Part shown: piece by piece, positions 41,653 through 50,934 of the stretch
Numbering within the stretch: position 1 is the stretch's first letter
Layout of the letters: the number at the start of each line of letters is the position of its first letter
Source of the DNA: Mesorhizobium sp. M4B.F.Ca.ET.058.02.1.1
GTDB lineage: Bacteria > Pseudomonadota > Alphaproteobacteria > Rhizobiales > Rhizobiaceae
Reading direction: 5' to 3'
Assembly: GCF_003952505.1 (NCBI RefSeq)
Contig: NZ_CP034450.1
Coordinates: 310,001 to 374,000 of the forward strand
DNA length: 64,000 nucleotides
Program-made: the position numbers and the translations under genes
Notes under the pieces: model-generated
The model's database searches: none
Told to the model about the DNA's origin: nothing
What the model saw: only the letters and a program-made list of their open reading frames with translations

Positions 41653-44600
41653 ATGCCCGCGCTCGATGCCATCCGCCAGCAGATCCGTGCCAACTACTTG
41701 CCCGACGAGGACGCCGCGGTGAAGCGGCTCGCCGACGGTGCGGGGCTTTCGGCGGATGACCGCAAGGCGATCTCGGCCCGCGCCGCCGATCTGGTGCGCG
41801 CGGTGCGCGGCTCGACCGATCCGAGGCTAATGGAAGTGTTCCTCTCGGCTTACGGATTATCGACCAAGGAAGGTGTCGCGCTGATGTGCCTGGCCGAGGC
41901 GCTGCTGCGCGTGCCCGACGCCGAGACGATGGACGATCTCATCGCCGACAAGATCGCGCCGCACGACTGGTCGGCGCATTCGGGCAGCTCGAGCTCCATC
42001 TTCGTCAATGCCTCGACCTGGGCGCTGATGCTGACCGGGCGCGTGCTGGACGAGGGCGAGGGCGGCATCGAGGGCACGCTGCGCGCCATGGTGCGCCGGC
42101 TGGGCGAACCCGTTATCCGCAAGGCGGTGGCGGCCGCCATGCGCGAGATGGGCGAGCAGTTCGTGCTCGGCCGCACCATCGCCGAGGCCGTCAAGCGCGG
42201 CCGGCCGATGACGCAGAAGGGCTATCTTTATTCCTTCGACATGCTGGGCGAGGCGGCCCGCACCGAGGCCGACGCGCTGCGCTATCACAAGGCCTATGCC
42301 GACGCGATCTCCTCACTCGATTCCGGTTCCAACGGGCCGGACATCCGCAACAACCACGGCATTTCGGTCAAGCTTTCGGCGCTGCATCCGCGCTACGAAG
42401 TGGCGCAGAAGGAGACGATGCTGCCGGTGATGGCCGAGCGGCTGCTGTCGCTGGCGCTGGCGGCGCGGCATTCGCGCATGGGGCTCAACATCGACGCCGA
42501 GGAGGCGGACCGCCTCGATCTGTCGCTCGACGTCATCGAGCGCGTGCTGGCCGAGCCGGAGCTTGCCGGCTGGAACGGTTTCGGCGTGGTGGTGCAAGCG
42601 TATGGGCCGCGCGCGGCCTTCGTCATCGACTGGCTCCACGCGCTGGCGAAAAAGTACGACCGCACCATCATGGTGCGGCTGGTCAAGGGCGCCTATTGGG
42701 ACACCGAGATCAAGCGGGCGCAGACACTGGGGCTCGCCGGCTATCCGGTCTTCACCCGCAAGACCAACACCGATGTGTCCTACATGGCCTGCGCGAAGAA
42801 GCTGCTGTCGATGACCGATCGCATCTATCCGCAGTTCGCCACCCACAACGCGCACACGGTGGCCGCCATCCTGTCGATGGCCAAGGATCGCGACTCTTTC
42901 GAGTTCCAGCGGCTGCACGGCATGGGCGAGGCGCTGCACGAGACGGTGCGCCAGGCCGAAGGCACCCGCTGCCGCATCTATGCGCCGGTCGGCGCGCATT
43001 CCGACCTGCTCGCCTATCTGGTGCGCCGTCTGCTGGAAAACGGCGCCAACTCCTCCTTCGTCCACCAGCTCACCGACGAGGAGGTGGAACCGGAAGACAT
43101 CGCCCGCGACCCGCTGGAAACGGTCGAGACGCAGGGGCCGGCCGCCAATCCGGCGATCGCCCGTCCCGCCGGGATCTTCGGCGCCGGCCGCCGCAATTCC
43201 AGGGGCGTCGACATCACCGATCCGGTGACGCTGGCGGCGATCGACAAGGCCAAGGCCGAGTTTGCTGGGCCGGACCGCTGGCACGCGAAGCCGGTCACGC
43301 GCGCCGCCGGCTACGGCAAGGAGCGCAAGGTAGTCAATCCGGCGAAGCCCGACGAGGTTGTCGGCACGATCCACGAGGCGGCCGCCAAGCAGGTCGCCAC
43401 CGCCGTACGCATCGCGGTCGAGGCGCAGCCGGCTTGGGCCAAGCGCCCGGTCGCCGAGCGCGCGGCGATCCTGAACCGCGCCGCCGACCTCTATGAGGCC
43501 AACGCGGCCGAGTTCTTCGCGCTCGCCACCCGCGAGGCCGGCAAATCGCTGGCCGACGGCGTCGCCGAGGTGCGCGAGGCGGTCGATTTCCTGCGCTACT
43601 ACGCCGCCGAGGCCGCCAATGCGGAAACGGGCACCGAGGCGCGCGGCGCGATCGTCTGCATCTCGCCGTGGAATTTCCCGCTCGCCATCTTCACCGGCCA
43701 GATCGCCGCGGCGCTCGTCACCGGCAATTCGGTGATCGCCAAGCCGGCAGAACAGACGCCGCTGATCGCCTTCCGCGCCGTCGAGATGCTGCGCGAGGCG
43801 GGCGTGCCGGAAGACATCATCCAGCTTCTGCCCGGCGATGGCCCCTCGGTCGGCGCGCCGCTGACGGCCGACCCGCGTATCGCCGGCGTCTGCTTCACCG
43901 GCTCGACCGAGGTCGCCAAGCTGATCGAGAAGCAACTGGCCGACACCGCCGCACCCGACGCCATGCTGGTCGCCGAGACCGGGGGGCTCAACGCCATGAT
44001 CGTCGATTCCACCGCGCTGCCCGAGCAGGCGGTGCGCGACATCCTCGCCTCCGCCTTCCAGAGCGCCGGCCAGCGCTGCTCGGCGCTGCGCGTGCTCTAT
44101 GTCCAGAAGGACGTAGAGAAGAAGATGCTGGAGATGCTGAGGGGCGCGATGGAAGCGCTCAACCTCGGCGATCCCTGGCTGATCTCGACCGATGTCGGCC
44201 CGGTCATCGACGACGAGGCGCAAACGTCGATCCGCGACTATTGCACCAGGATGGGCCTGCAGGGCCGGCTGATCGCCAAGCTCGAAGCGCCGAAGAGCGG
44301 CCGCTTCGTCGCGCCGCATGTCTTCCGCGTCAAGGGCATCGAGGAGATGGAGCGCGAGGTGTTCGGCCCGGTGCTGCATGTCGCCAGCTTCGACGCCGAC
44401 GAGATCGACGCCGTTATCGCCGCCATCAACCGCAAGGGCTATGGCCTGACCTTCGGCCTGCACACGCGCATTGAAGGCCGCGTCCAGCATTTCGTCGACG
44501 GCATCCATGCCGGCAACATCTATGTCAACCGCAACCAGATCGGCGCCGTGGTCGGCTCGCAGCCGTTCGGTGGCGAGGGGCTTTCGGGCACGGGACCGAA

Positions 44601-45264
44601 GGCCGGCGGGCCGCATTACCTGCGGCGCTTCCGCAAGGGGCCGGAGGCAGGCACGCATGTCGCCGAGGGCCACAAGGTGACGGCAACCGAACTTGCCGAC
44701 AATCTGCCCGATCCGACGCTCGGCGGCTGGTCGACGCGGCCCGACCGGGTGGCGATCCTGCGGAAGCACCTGCGCGGCAAGGGCGCGGCCGCCATCGGCG
44801 CGGCGGCAAGTATCGATTTCGGTCAGGTCGACCTGCCGGGTCCGACGGGGGAGGCCAACACGCTGTCGCTGGCACCGCGTGGCCGCGTGCTCTGCCTCGG
44901 TCCGGATACGGACACGCTGCTGGCGCAGGCGATCCAGGCGCTTGCCGCCGGCAACGCCGTGCTCGCGGTGGCGCCGGGCGCGCCGGCGGCGCTGTCGGCG
45001 CTAACCGGCAAGGGCCTGCCGATCGCCGCCATAGACGGCCGGCCGGACCCCGTCGAGGCGCGCGCACTGCGCGTCGATGTCGTCGCATTCTCAGGCACGC
45101 CGGAGGCGGCGCGCATCGTGCGCAAGGTTATCGCCGAGCGCGCCGGCCCGATCGTGCCGCTGGTCAGCGAGGTGCTCAATCCGGCTGCCTATGCGCATGA
45201 GCGCGCCGTCTGCGTCGACACCACGGCGGCGGGCGGCAATGCCAGCCTGCTGGCTGCCGCCTAA
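41653..45264 (+). CDS. putA: Bifunctional proline dehydrogenase / L-glutamate gamma-semialdehyde dehydrogenase
   Basis: A 1203-residue enzyme that oxidises proline to glutamate in two steps. It lacks the N-terminal ribbon-helix-helix DNA-binding domain of E. coli PutA, which fits a separate regulator. Order: short arm (1-125), FAD-dependent proline dehydrogenase barrel (about 130-470, with MVRLVKGAYWD and RLHGMGEAL), aldehyde dehydrogenase (about 550-1010, Glu775 in VAETGGLN and Cys809 in SAGQRCSALR), and a C-terminal ALDH-like extra domain (about 1050-1203) typical of type B PutA. AGGACAG precedes the ATG at 41653. Confidence 0.96.
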   Translation: MPALDAIRQQIRANYLPDEDAAVKRLADGAGLSADDRKAISARAADLVRAVRGSTDPRLMEVFLSAYGLSTKEGVALMCLAEALLRVPDAETMDDLIADKIAPHDWSAHSGSSSSIFVNASTWALMLTGRVLDEGEGGIEGTLRAMVRRLGEPVIRKAVAAAMREMGEQFVLGRTIAEAVKRGRPMTQKGYLYSFDMLGEAARTEADALRYHKAYADAISSLDSGSNGPDIRNNHGISVKLSALHPRYEVAQKETMLPVMAERLLSLALAARHSRMGLNIDAEEADRLDLSLDVIERVLAEPELAGWNGFGVVVQAYGPRAAFVIDWLHALAKKYDRTIMVRLVKGAYWDTEIKRAQTLGLAGYPVFTRKTNTDVSYMACAKKLLSMTDRIYPQFATHNAHTVAAILSMAKDRDSFEFQRLHGMGEALHETVRQAEGTRCRIYAPVGAHSDLLAYLVRRLLENGANSSFVHQLTDEEVEPEDIARDPLETVETQGPAANPAIARPAGIFGAGRRNSRGVDITDPVTLAAIDKAKAEFAGPDRWHAKPVTRAAGYGKERKVVNPAKPDEVVGTIHEAAAKQVATAVRIAVEAQPAWAKRPVAERAAILNRAADLYEANAAEFFALATREAGKSLADGVAEVREAVDFLRYYAAEAANAETGTEARGAIVCISPWNFPLAIFTGQIAAALVTGNSVIAKPAEQTPLIAFRAVEMLREAGVPEDIIQLLPGDGPSVGAPLTADPRIAGVCFTGSTEVAKLIEKQLADTAAPDAMLVAETGGLNAMIVDSTALPEQAVRDILASAFQSAGQRCSALRVLYVQKDVEKKMLEMLRGAMEALNLGDPWLISTDVGPVIDDEAQTSIRDYCTRMGLQGRLIAKLEAPKSGRFVAPHVFRVKGIEEMEREVFGPVLHVASFDADEIDAVIAAINRKGYGLTFGLHTRIEGRVQHFVDGIHAGNIYVNRNQIGAVVGSQPFGGEGLSGTGPKAGGPHYLRRFRKGPEAGTHVAEGHKVTATELADNLPDPTLGGWSTRPDRVAILRKHLRGKGAAAIGAAASIDFGQVDLPGPTGEANTLSLAPRGRVLCLGPDTDTLLAQAIQALAAGNAVLAVAPGAPAALSALTGKGLPIAAIDGRPDPVEARALRVDVVAFSGTPEAARIVRKVIAERAGPIVPLVSEVLNPAAYAHERAVCVDTTAAGGNASLLAAA

Positions 45265-45352
45265 GGCACAGCCCAAGTCCGGGCGCGTGTTGCAAGGAGA
45301 CCGCGCACCCGGATAAACATGCGCCGATCGATTACGCGGCGAGGCCGAACAG

Positions 45353-46381
45353 ATGGAAGATAAATCGCCGTTCACGCTCCCGCGTGTCAGCGTGGTCATC
45401 ACCAGTCACAACTATCGCGCCTATGTCGAGGACGCGATCCGCTCGGTTCTGGCACAGACCTATCGCAATTGGGACTGCGTGATCGTCGACGATGCCTCGG
45501 CCGACGGCTCGGCCGATCATATCCGTGCGCTGCTTGAAAAGATCGGCGATCCGCGCCTGCGCCTCCTGGCGCGGCCGCAAAACGGCGGCCAACTCGCCGC
45601 GTTCCGCGACGGCTTTGCAGCAAGCGACGCGCATTTCGTGGCGTTTCTCGATTCCGACGACATCTGGCTGCCGGACTTCCTGCTCGCGCATCTGTCGGCG
45701 CATCTCTACGCGACGCAGCCGGCGTCGCTGTCCAGCTCCGATCTTTTCCTCGTCGATCGCGAGCGCGCCTTGCTGGCCAGTAGCTTTGCGCTGCCGCGCA
45801 GGGAAGCGCACGCGCGCGGGACAATGATCCCACCCCACATACAGCATGGCGGACTCGCCTATCGGTCGGATTTTCCGGTGACCTATTTCGGACCCGATAG
45901 CTATGGCTGGATATGGGCGCCGACATCGTCGATGGTTTTCCGGCGTGGCGCGCTGGAACCCGTCCTGGCATTCCCCTTCAAGGTGTCGATCGGAACCGAT
46001 TACCTGACGGCGACATGCGCGCATCTGGCCGCCGGCAGCCTCATCCTGTCGGAGTGCCTCGGCCTCTATCGCCTGCATGGCGCCAATGCCTCCGGCGGTC
46101 TCGCCTATGCCGGCGGCCGTATGCAGCTGTCGCCGGCCTATGCCTCCCTGGACGCCGCCATGGGCGCGGACGTGCTCGACTATGTCCTTGCCAATGCGGA
46201 GAGGCTCGGCGCCATCCACGGCAGGGATTTCGTGTCCGGCTTCCTGTCCAGCCATGTGAGGCGGTTCGGCGATTTGGCGAGCGATCCGCGGCTTGCGCCG
46301 CTTCTTGATCGCAAGAGCCGCTTGCGGCAGGCGCGCAAACGCTTTGTGCGGACGCTACGCCGGCTGGCTGGCGGTTCCTGA
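45353..46381 (+). CDS. Family 2 glycosyltransferase
   Basis: A 342-residue GT-A type glycosyltransferase. The N-terminus RVSVVITSHNYRAYVEDAIRSV and the metal/nucleotide motif FLDSDDIW (near residue 105) define GT2. It is likely to add a sugar to a surface polysaccharide or lipid in the cytoplasm, but donor and acceptor cannot be read. It stands alone between putA and the heme locus; no other polysaccharide gene is close. Confidence 0.85.
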   Translation: MEDKSPFTLPRVSVVITSHNYRAYVEDAIRSVLAQTYRNWDCVIVDDASADGSADHIRALLEKIGDPRLRLLARPQNGGQLAAFRDGFAASDAHFVAFLDSDDIWLPDFLLAHLSAHLYATQPASLSSSDLFLVDRERALLASSFALPRREAHARGTMIPPHIQHGGLAYRSDFPVTYFGPDSYGWIWAPTSSMVFRRGALEPVLAFPFKVSIGTDYLTATCAHLAAGSLILSECLGLYRLHGANASGGLAYAGGRMQLSPAYASLDAAMGADVLDYVLANAERLGAIHGRDFVSGFLSSHVRRFGDLASDPRLAPLLDRKSRLRQARKRFVRTLRRLAGGS

Positions 46382-46405
46382 GGCTAGGCTCTCCCGAATA
46401 GCTCG

Positions 46406-46720
46406 TCAGGCGCCCTCGACGACCGAAAAGCCTTCGAATTGCGGATGGCCGAGATAGTGCACCTTGGAGGTGCCGGCGTTGCGGTGCGCGGCGCGGAAAT
46501 TTTCCGATTTGGTCCAGGCGACGAAATCCTCGTGGCTGGCCCACACCGTGTGTGAGGCAAACAGCGTGTAGCCTTCGGCCTCGTTCAGCGGACCGCGCAG
46601 CAGGTGGAACTCCCTGAAACCTTTCATTTCAGACAGGCTGGAATCACGGTTCTTCCAGACATCCTCGAAGGCGTCTTCCGAGCCGTTCTGGACCTTGAAG
46701 CGGTTCATGGCGATGTACAT
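46406..46720 (-). CDS. hmuQ: IsdG-family heme-degrading monooxygenase
   Basis: A 104-residue ferredoxin-like (ABM) domain protein. The catalytic triad of IsdG enzymes is present: Asn6, Trp69 and His79, very close to the family numbering. It opens the heme ring in the cytoplasm to free iron, as HmuQ/HmuD do in Bradyrhizobium. AAAGGA precedes the start at 46720. It is the last gene of the leftward heme operon, 34 bp after tonB. Confidence 0.88.
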   Translation of the reverse strand: MYIAMNRFKVQNGSEDAFEDVWKNRDSSLSEMKGFREFHLLRGPLNEAEGYTLFASHTVWASHEDFVAWTKSENFRAAHRNAGTSKVHYLGHPQFEGFSVVEGA

Positions 46721-46754
46721 TGGTTTCCTTTCATGCGGTTCGTTCCATCCACTT

Positions 46755-47699
46755 TCAAAATGGACCGATTTCGGCCTCGAACACCAAACTCCTGCTTGCG
46801 ATGCGCGACGGAATTGGAGGGAAGGGGGCAGCATTGCGAACGATGCCGAGCGCGACCTGATCGAAACTCGACGATCCAGAGGTTTGCAGGATGCGTAGAT
46901 CGTCGATACCACCACCGCTGCCGATCACGAAAGTCACGACGGCATTATTGACCGCGGTCAATTGCACTGACGGCGGAACGGCGCGGTTGACGCGGCTGAG
47001 CTTCCTGATGACGTCGCCGCGGTAATTGTACTCCGCAGCCTCGCTGCCTGCCTCTTTCTGCTTCTTGCCCTTGCTGGCCGCCTGTGCCAGCCGGTCTTGG
47101 CCCTCTGCGGTGCCGCGCTTGTTGTCCGTTTCTCTCGCTGTCGGGGATGGTGCCGACGGAGTCGGACGGGCGCTGGGGATTGGCGGCTGGTCTGGAACAA
47201 CGACGGGAGTTTCATGGGTGGCAGGGGATTCGGTGCTGGCGACAACACTCTGGTCATCGGGGCGCGGGGAGCCAGCCACCAGTACGTCTGGCCGGCCGGC
47301 AGGTTCCGGCGACACTGCGGGAGGCTGTGCGGCTGCTTCCCGAGTGGGCTCGGAAGGCTGCGTTGGTGGCGCTGGTCTGACCGGCTTTGCCGGCTCCGGC
47401 CTGGCCGGCTTTGGCTCCAGCGTGACATTTATCGCCACCGGATCCCTGTCAAGCGCGCTGCCGGCAACCTTGTCTCCGGACTGGTCGCTGCCTTCCGATT
47501 GCTCCGAATCCGGCGATTTGAACGTGCTGGAAGGCGAGATCAGAAAGAACGCCGCCGCGGCGCCGTGGAGAATGCAGGAGACAATGACGGCAGCGGGCCA
47601 TTTGCCGTTGCGGGCCGCCGCCTGCGCAAGTTCAGGCGGCTTGGCCGGCGCTATCGCCAGCTCGCTGCCGGCGTCGGAGAGGGGGATGATTTCCTGCAT
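46755..47699 (-). CDS. tonB: TonB energy transducer for heme uptake
   Basis: A 314-residue protein with one N-terminal membrane helix (WPAAVIVSCILHGAAAAFFLI), a long Pro/Ala/Glu-rich periplasmic spacer (about 80-215) and a C-terminal TonB domain (YNYRGDVIRKLSRVNRAVPPS to VFEAEIGPF). It passes proton-motive force to the outer-membrane heme receptor encoded upstream. No exbB or exbD gene is in the window, so the motor must come from elsewhere. The ATG at 47699 is chosen because about 38 residues before the helix is usual; the frame extends further upstream. Confidence 0.87.
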   Translation of the reverse strand: MQEIIPLSDAGSELAIAPAKPPELAQAAARNGKWPAAVIVSCILHGAAAAFFLISPSSTFKSPDSEQSEGSDQSGDKVAGSALDRDPVAINVTLEPKPARPEPAKPVRPAPPTQPSEPTREAAAQPPAVSPEPAGRPDVLVAGSPRPDDQSVVASTESPATHETPVVVPDQPPIPSARPTPSAPSPTARETDNKRGTAEGQDRLAQAASKGKKQKEAGSEAAEYNYRGDVIRKLSRVNRAVPPSVQLTAVNNAVVTFVIGSGGGIDDLRILQTSGSSSFDQVALGIVRNAAPFPPIPSRIASRSLVFEAEIGPF

Positions 47700-47838
47700 G
47701 TCGCGGGCCGGAAATTGCAGCGGCCTGCATGCAAAAGTCAAATCAAGATCATTTGCCCGCGGAGGTAACGCGCCGAGGCCGAGCAGCGGCCAGGCCACGG
47801 TCTCTTGCCTGAATGCGGGATGCAGCCCCAATGCCGTC

Positions 47839-48267
47839 TCAGACCCCGAAGGCGATGGTGGTTCGGGTCGAGGTCTTCAGTCCGCGCATGCAGGCGGCGG
47901 GCTCCACGCTTGCGCCGGCGCATTCGGTCGCGCTGTTGATCAGCACGCGGCTGACCTTGGCGCAGTCGGTGCCGGCAAGATCGAAACGCGTCACCTTGGT
48001 CTTGCTTACGGGAAGGTCCTTGAAGTCGAGTACGGTCAGGCGGTCGACGACGCCGGCCTCGTTGAACAGGGCGATCTCGAAGGCCGTTTTCGACAGGTCG
48101 GCGCCGAGCGCGTTGTTGACCACGAAGGTCAGCCTGCAGCCCTTGTCGGAGGGCTGCGCGGCATTGAGTTCGAGGTTGAGTTGAGGAACCGGCGAGGACT
48201 GGGCCCACGCCGGCGCCGCCGCAAGCGACAAGGTCAGCAGACGAAGCAGTCCCGTCAAGCTTGTCAT
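47839..48267 (-). CDS. Secreted protein of the heme locus, function unknown
   Basis: A 142-residue protein with a signal peptide (MTSLTGLLRLLTLSLAAAPAWA). The mature part has four cysteines (DKGCRL, GTDCAKV, ATECAGAS, PAACMRG) that could form two disulfides, and is beta-rich (LTFVVNNALGADLSKTAFEIALF). I know no named family. It starts only 5 bp after the heme receptor stop with a GGAGG site, and precedes tonB, so it is almost certainly coexpressed with heme uptake. A periplasmic heme or receptor accessory role is a guess. Confidence 0.75.
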   Translation of the reverse strand: MTSLTGLLRLLTLSLAAAPAWAQSSPVPQLNLELNAAQPSDKGCRLTFVVNNALGADLSKTAFEIALFNEAGVVDRLTVLDFKDLPVSKTKVTRFDLAGTDCAKVSRVLINSATECAGASVEPAACMRGLKTSTRTTIAFGV

Positions 48268-48272
48268 TGTCG

Positions 48273-50492
48273 TCAGCCTCCAAAGCGCATGGTCGCCGCC
48301 AGCTTCAACGTGATGCCGGGTTCGTAGAGAACGGCAGTCGTGCTGCCGTTCAGCGGGTTGGTGTATTTGACGTCGAACAGATTGTCGGCGCGGAAGTCGA
48401 GTTTGAGATTGTCGGTCGCCTGGTAGCTGGCGAAGGCGTTGACCAGCGTATAGTCCTTGGCCACGGAGTTGCCCTTGGGCTTGCCGTTGTATTGCACCTC
48501 GCCGCCGACGGTCAGCTTGTCCTGGAGGAAACGAAGGCCGAGCTGCGCGGTGACCTGGGAGGAGGGGATGGTGGCAAGGTCGGCGCGCTCGCCTTCATAG
48601 GAAATGGTGTGGCCGTTGATGATCGAGGCCGAAAGCCCGGCATAACCCCAGCGGGCATCATAGACGCTTTCCAGTTCGAAGCCGTCGATCTTGGCCTTGG
48701 CGAAGTTCTGGTACTGGAAGCAGATCGGGATGCCGGGACCGAACGGGCAGCCGCTGGTCGGGTCGAAGGCCGAGAGCGTGACGCCGTCGATGTAGTCTTC
48801 GACATCGTTGTTGAAATAGGCGGCCTTGAGCCGCAGCGCGTCGCCGCCTTCGAAAATGTCGTTCCGCTTGTAGTTGACGCCGAACTCGACGGTCTTGCCG
48901 ATTTCTGGCTTGAGATTGGGGTTGGGCAGGAACGGGAAGGTGACTCCTGCCGGATGGTTGCCGCTGATTAGGGTCTCCGTCAGCGAGGGCGAGCGGTAGC
49001 CTTCCGCGTAGGTGCCATAGAACTGCAGGCCAGACAGGCTGGCGCTTTCGAAGGGCGAGACGCCGACGGTGATGCGCGGCGACAGCCTGTCGCCGGACGT
49101 CTCGTTATCCGAATCCTTCAGGCTGTAGCTGTCGTAACGCAGGCCGGTGATGACCTCGAGCCATTCCCAGGTGAGCTTGTCCTGAACATATGCGCCCGAA
49201 ACGTTGCGCTTGCCGGAGGGCGTGTAGAAGCTGTCGCCGCCGGCGGTGCCGCCCGTCTCGACATCGTCGCCGACCCAATCGCCGCCATAGGTCAGCTCGT
49301 GCGCGATGTCGGCGGTCTCGAAGCGAGAGGTGTTCCAGATGTCGATGCCGGTGGTGTCGACGTCGAAGGTCGAGGTCGAACCGGCCGGCAGCACGACGGG
49401 AAGACCGGTTTCCGGATCGAAGCGGTTTTGCGCGATGAGGCTGGTCAGATCGAGATTGGTCCTGTTGTAGGAGGCGTTGATGTGGAGGTCGAGCCAGCTC
49501 CTGGCGTCGTCGGTGATGTTGTAGCGGGCTGTAAATGTGTTCGACTTCAGGTCGACATCGTTGGCCGGCACGCCGCTGCTGGTCTCCGTCCAGCCGTCGC
49601 TGGAGCCGACCCAGCCGAGTTTCAACTCGCTGTTCTCGGTCGGGCGGATCGTGGTCTTGAGCAGGCCGCTCAGCACGTCGAAGCCGGTGCCGGCGACAGT
49701 GTCGCCGCCGCCATTCTTGTAGTCGTCATAGTCGCGGTAGACGATGTTGCCGAGCACATCCCAGTTCTCGTTGAAGCGGTAGGCGCCGGTGGCGCTGGTG
49801 GTCCAGCCCTTGCCGTTGCTTTCATAACGGCCGGTGAGCGCGCTAGCCCAGCTTTCCTCCGGCTTGAGGAAATCCTCGGCATCCTTGGTGTCGAAGAAGA
49901 CGACGCCGCCGATGGCGCCGGAGCCGTAGGTGTTGGCGACCGGACCGCGGATCACGTCGACGGATTTGATAAGTTCAGGGTCGACGTAAAAGGTCGACTG
50001 CGTGCCATGATCGGAGCGCTGGAAATCCTGCCTGGCGCCGTCGATGATGACCGCGACGCGGCCGAAATCCTGCAGGCCGCGGATGTTGATGCTGGAGCTG
50101 ACGCGGCGCGCGTCGGCCTGCACGGTTACCCCCGGCACGCCGAGCAGCATCTCGTTCGACGTCGTCGCCATGCGGCGATCGAGCTGCTCTCGGTCGACAT
50201 GGCTGGCGGAGGCAAGCGACTGGATCGCCGTCTCGCCGGTGCGGCTGAGGACCAGGATCTTGTCGAGCAGCGTCGCCTCGGCCGGCTTCGTCTCTTCTGT
50301 CTTCTTTGCAGAATCGGTCTGCTGCCGCTCGCTTGCAGGCTGGGCGGCCTGTTGCGCGTTTGCCGGCGGTGTCAGGATCGCGATCACCGCCGCGCCGGCC
50401 AGAAGCGCGGCCATTCCCTTTGCCATAGACCGTTGCGCCGGGCCCGCGTTCTCATACGCCAGACCCAGCCTTTGCCAATTCGCCAACCCCAT
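48273..50492 (-). CDS. bhuR: TonB-dependent heme/hemoglobin receptor
   Basis: A 739-residue outer-membrane receptor: signal peptide near residues 23-47 (MAKGMAALLAGAAVIAIL, cut after ANA), TonB box region (DKILVLSRTG), plug domain (about 90-210) and a 22-strand barrel. It carries the heme-receptor pair YRSP (FRAP-like) and NPNL with a histidine between them (SGNHPAG), the known heme-ligand region. The ATG at 50492 has GGAG upstream; ATG 50426 is the alternative. The C-terminus ends FGG rather than the usual aromatic residue. It is first in the leftward operon with the secreted protein, tonB and hmuQ. Confidence 0.92.
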   Translation of the reverse strand: MGLANWQRLGLAYENAGPAQRSMAKGMAALLAGAAVIAILTPPANAQQAAQPASERQQTDSAKKTEETKPAEATLLDKILVLSRTGETAIQSLASASHVDREQLDRRMATTSNEMLLGVPGVTVQADARRVSSSINIRGLQDFGRVAVIIDGARQDFQRSDHGTQSTFYVDPELIKSVDVIRGPVANTYGSGAIGGVVFFDTKDAEDFLKPEESWASALTGRYESNGKGWTTSATGAYRFNENWDVLGNIVYRDYDDYKNGGGDTVAGTGFDVLSGLLKTTIRPTENSELKLGWVGSSDGWTETSSGVPANDVDLKSNTFTARYNITDDARSWLDLHINASYNRTNLDLTSLIAQNRFDPETGLPVVLPAGSTSTFDVDTTGIDIWNTSRFETADIAHELTYGGDWVGDDVETGGTAGGDSFYTPSGKRNVSGAYVQDKLTWEWLEVITGLRYDSYSLKDSDNETSGDRLSPRITVGVSPFESASLSGLQFYGTYAEGYRSPSLTETLISGNHPAGVTFPFLPNPNLKPEIGKTVEFGVNYKRNDIFEGGDALRLKAAYFNNDVEDYIDGVTLSAFDPTSGCPFGPGIPICFQYQNFAKAKIDGFELESVYDARWGYAGLSASIINGHTISYEGERADLATIPSSQVTAQLGLRFLQDKLTVGGEVQYNGKPKGNSVAKDYTLVNAFASYQATDNLKLDFRADNLFDVKYTNPLNGSTTAVLYEPGITLKLAATMRFGG

Positions 50493-50564
50493 GCCCCAAC
50501 TCCAAATCCAGTTCGATGCTGGCTGGCCGAGGCTCGCTGGCATTTTTCATCGCATCCGGTGCGT

Positions 50565-50625
50565 TAAATGTTGACTCATTTACTCCGGTATTGCACTGGT
50601 TATAAAACATGATTATTCGAGTCAA
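50565..50625. promoter_or_regulatory. Divergent bhuR/hemP promoter-operator region
   Basis: An AT-rich stretch between the two heme operons. TTGACTC at 50571 and its inverted copy GAGTCAA at 50619-50625 face each other; the second gives a leftward -35 TTGACT with TATAAC 15 bp on, a candidate bhuR promoter. The first copy lies inside the inverted repeat TAAATG-TTGACT-CATTTA (50565-50582), a likely iron-regulator operator. Confidence 0.5.
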
Positions 50626-50691
50626 GAAATTAATCGGCATTTTATGCAGGCGTCCGGCCAGGTGGCCGGCACAGGGAAAGGACCGACCCAG

Positions 50692-50898
50692 ATGAACACG
50701 CACAACGCAAACGATTTCCGCTATCGCGTCCGTCGTTCCGAAGACGTTGCCACCCGTTTCGACCGGGTTCCGCTGGCGGTGAGGACGCTCTCCAGCAACA
50801 CGCTTTTCCAAGGCGAGCACGAGATCGGCATCGAGCACCATGGTGCGCTCTATCGGTTGAAGATCACCCGCCAGGGCAAGCTGATCCTCAACAAGTAA
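50692..50898 (+). CDS. hmuP: Hemin uptake protein HemP/HmuP
   Basis: A 68-residue protein with the HemP core: LSSNTLFQGEHEIGIEHHGA then YRLKITRQGKLILNK. In Bradyrhizobium HmuP works with Irr to activate heme-uptake genes; enterobacterial HemP lies at the same place. The ATG at 50692 with AAAGGA upstream is preferred over 50644. It is first in the rightward operon hmuPSTUV. Confidence 0.9.
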   Translation: MNTHNANDFRYRVRRSEDVATRFDRVPLAVRTLSSNTLFQGEHEIGIEHHGALYRLKITRQGKLILNK

Positions 50899-50934
50899 GC
50901 AGCAACCGACGACCGGCTGAAGGCAGGGGAAGAC

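Noticed and set aside
41653..41800. A DNA-binding domain at the PutA N-terminus
   Set aside because: The protein begins directly with the alpha-helical arm; no ribbon-helix-helix sequence is present, and a separate Lrp-type regulator is encoded next door.
42313..44769. An 818-codon open frame on the - strand
   Set aside because: It is the complement of putA, with no family-like sequence and a composition rich in His, Arg and Asp typical of shadow frames.
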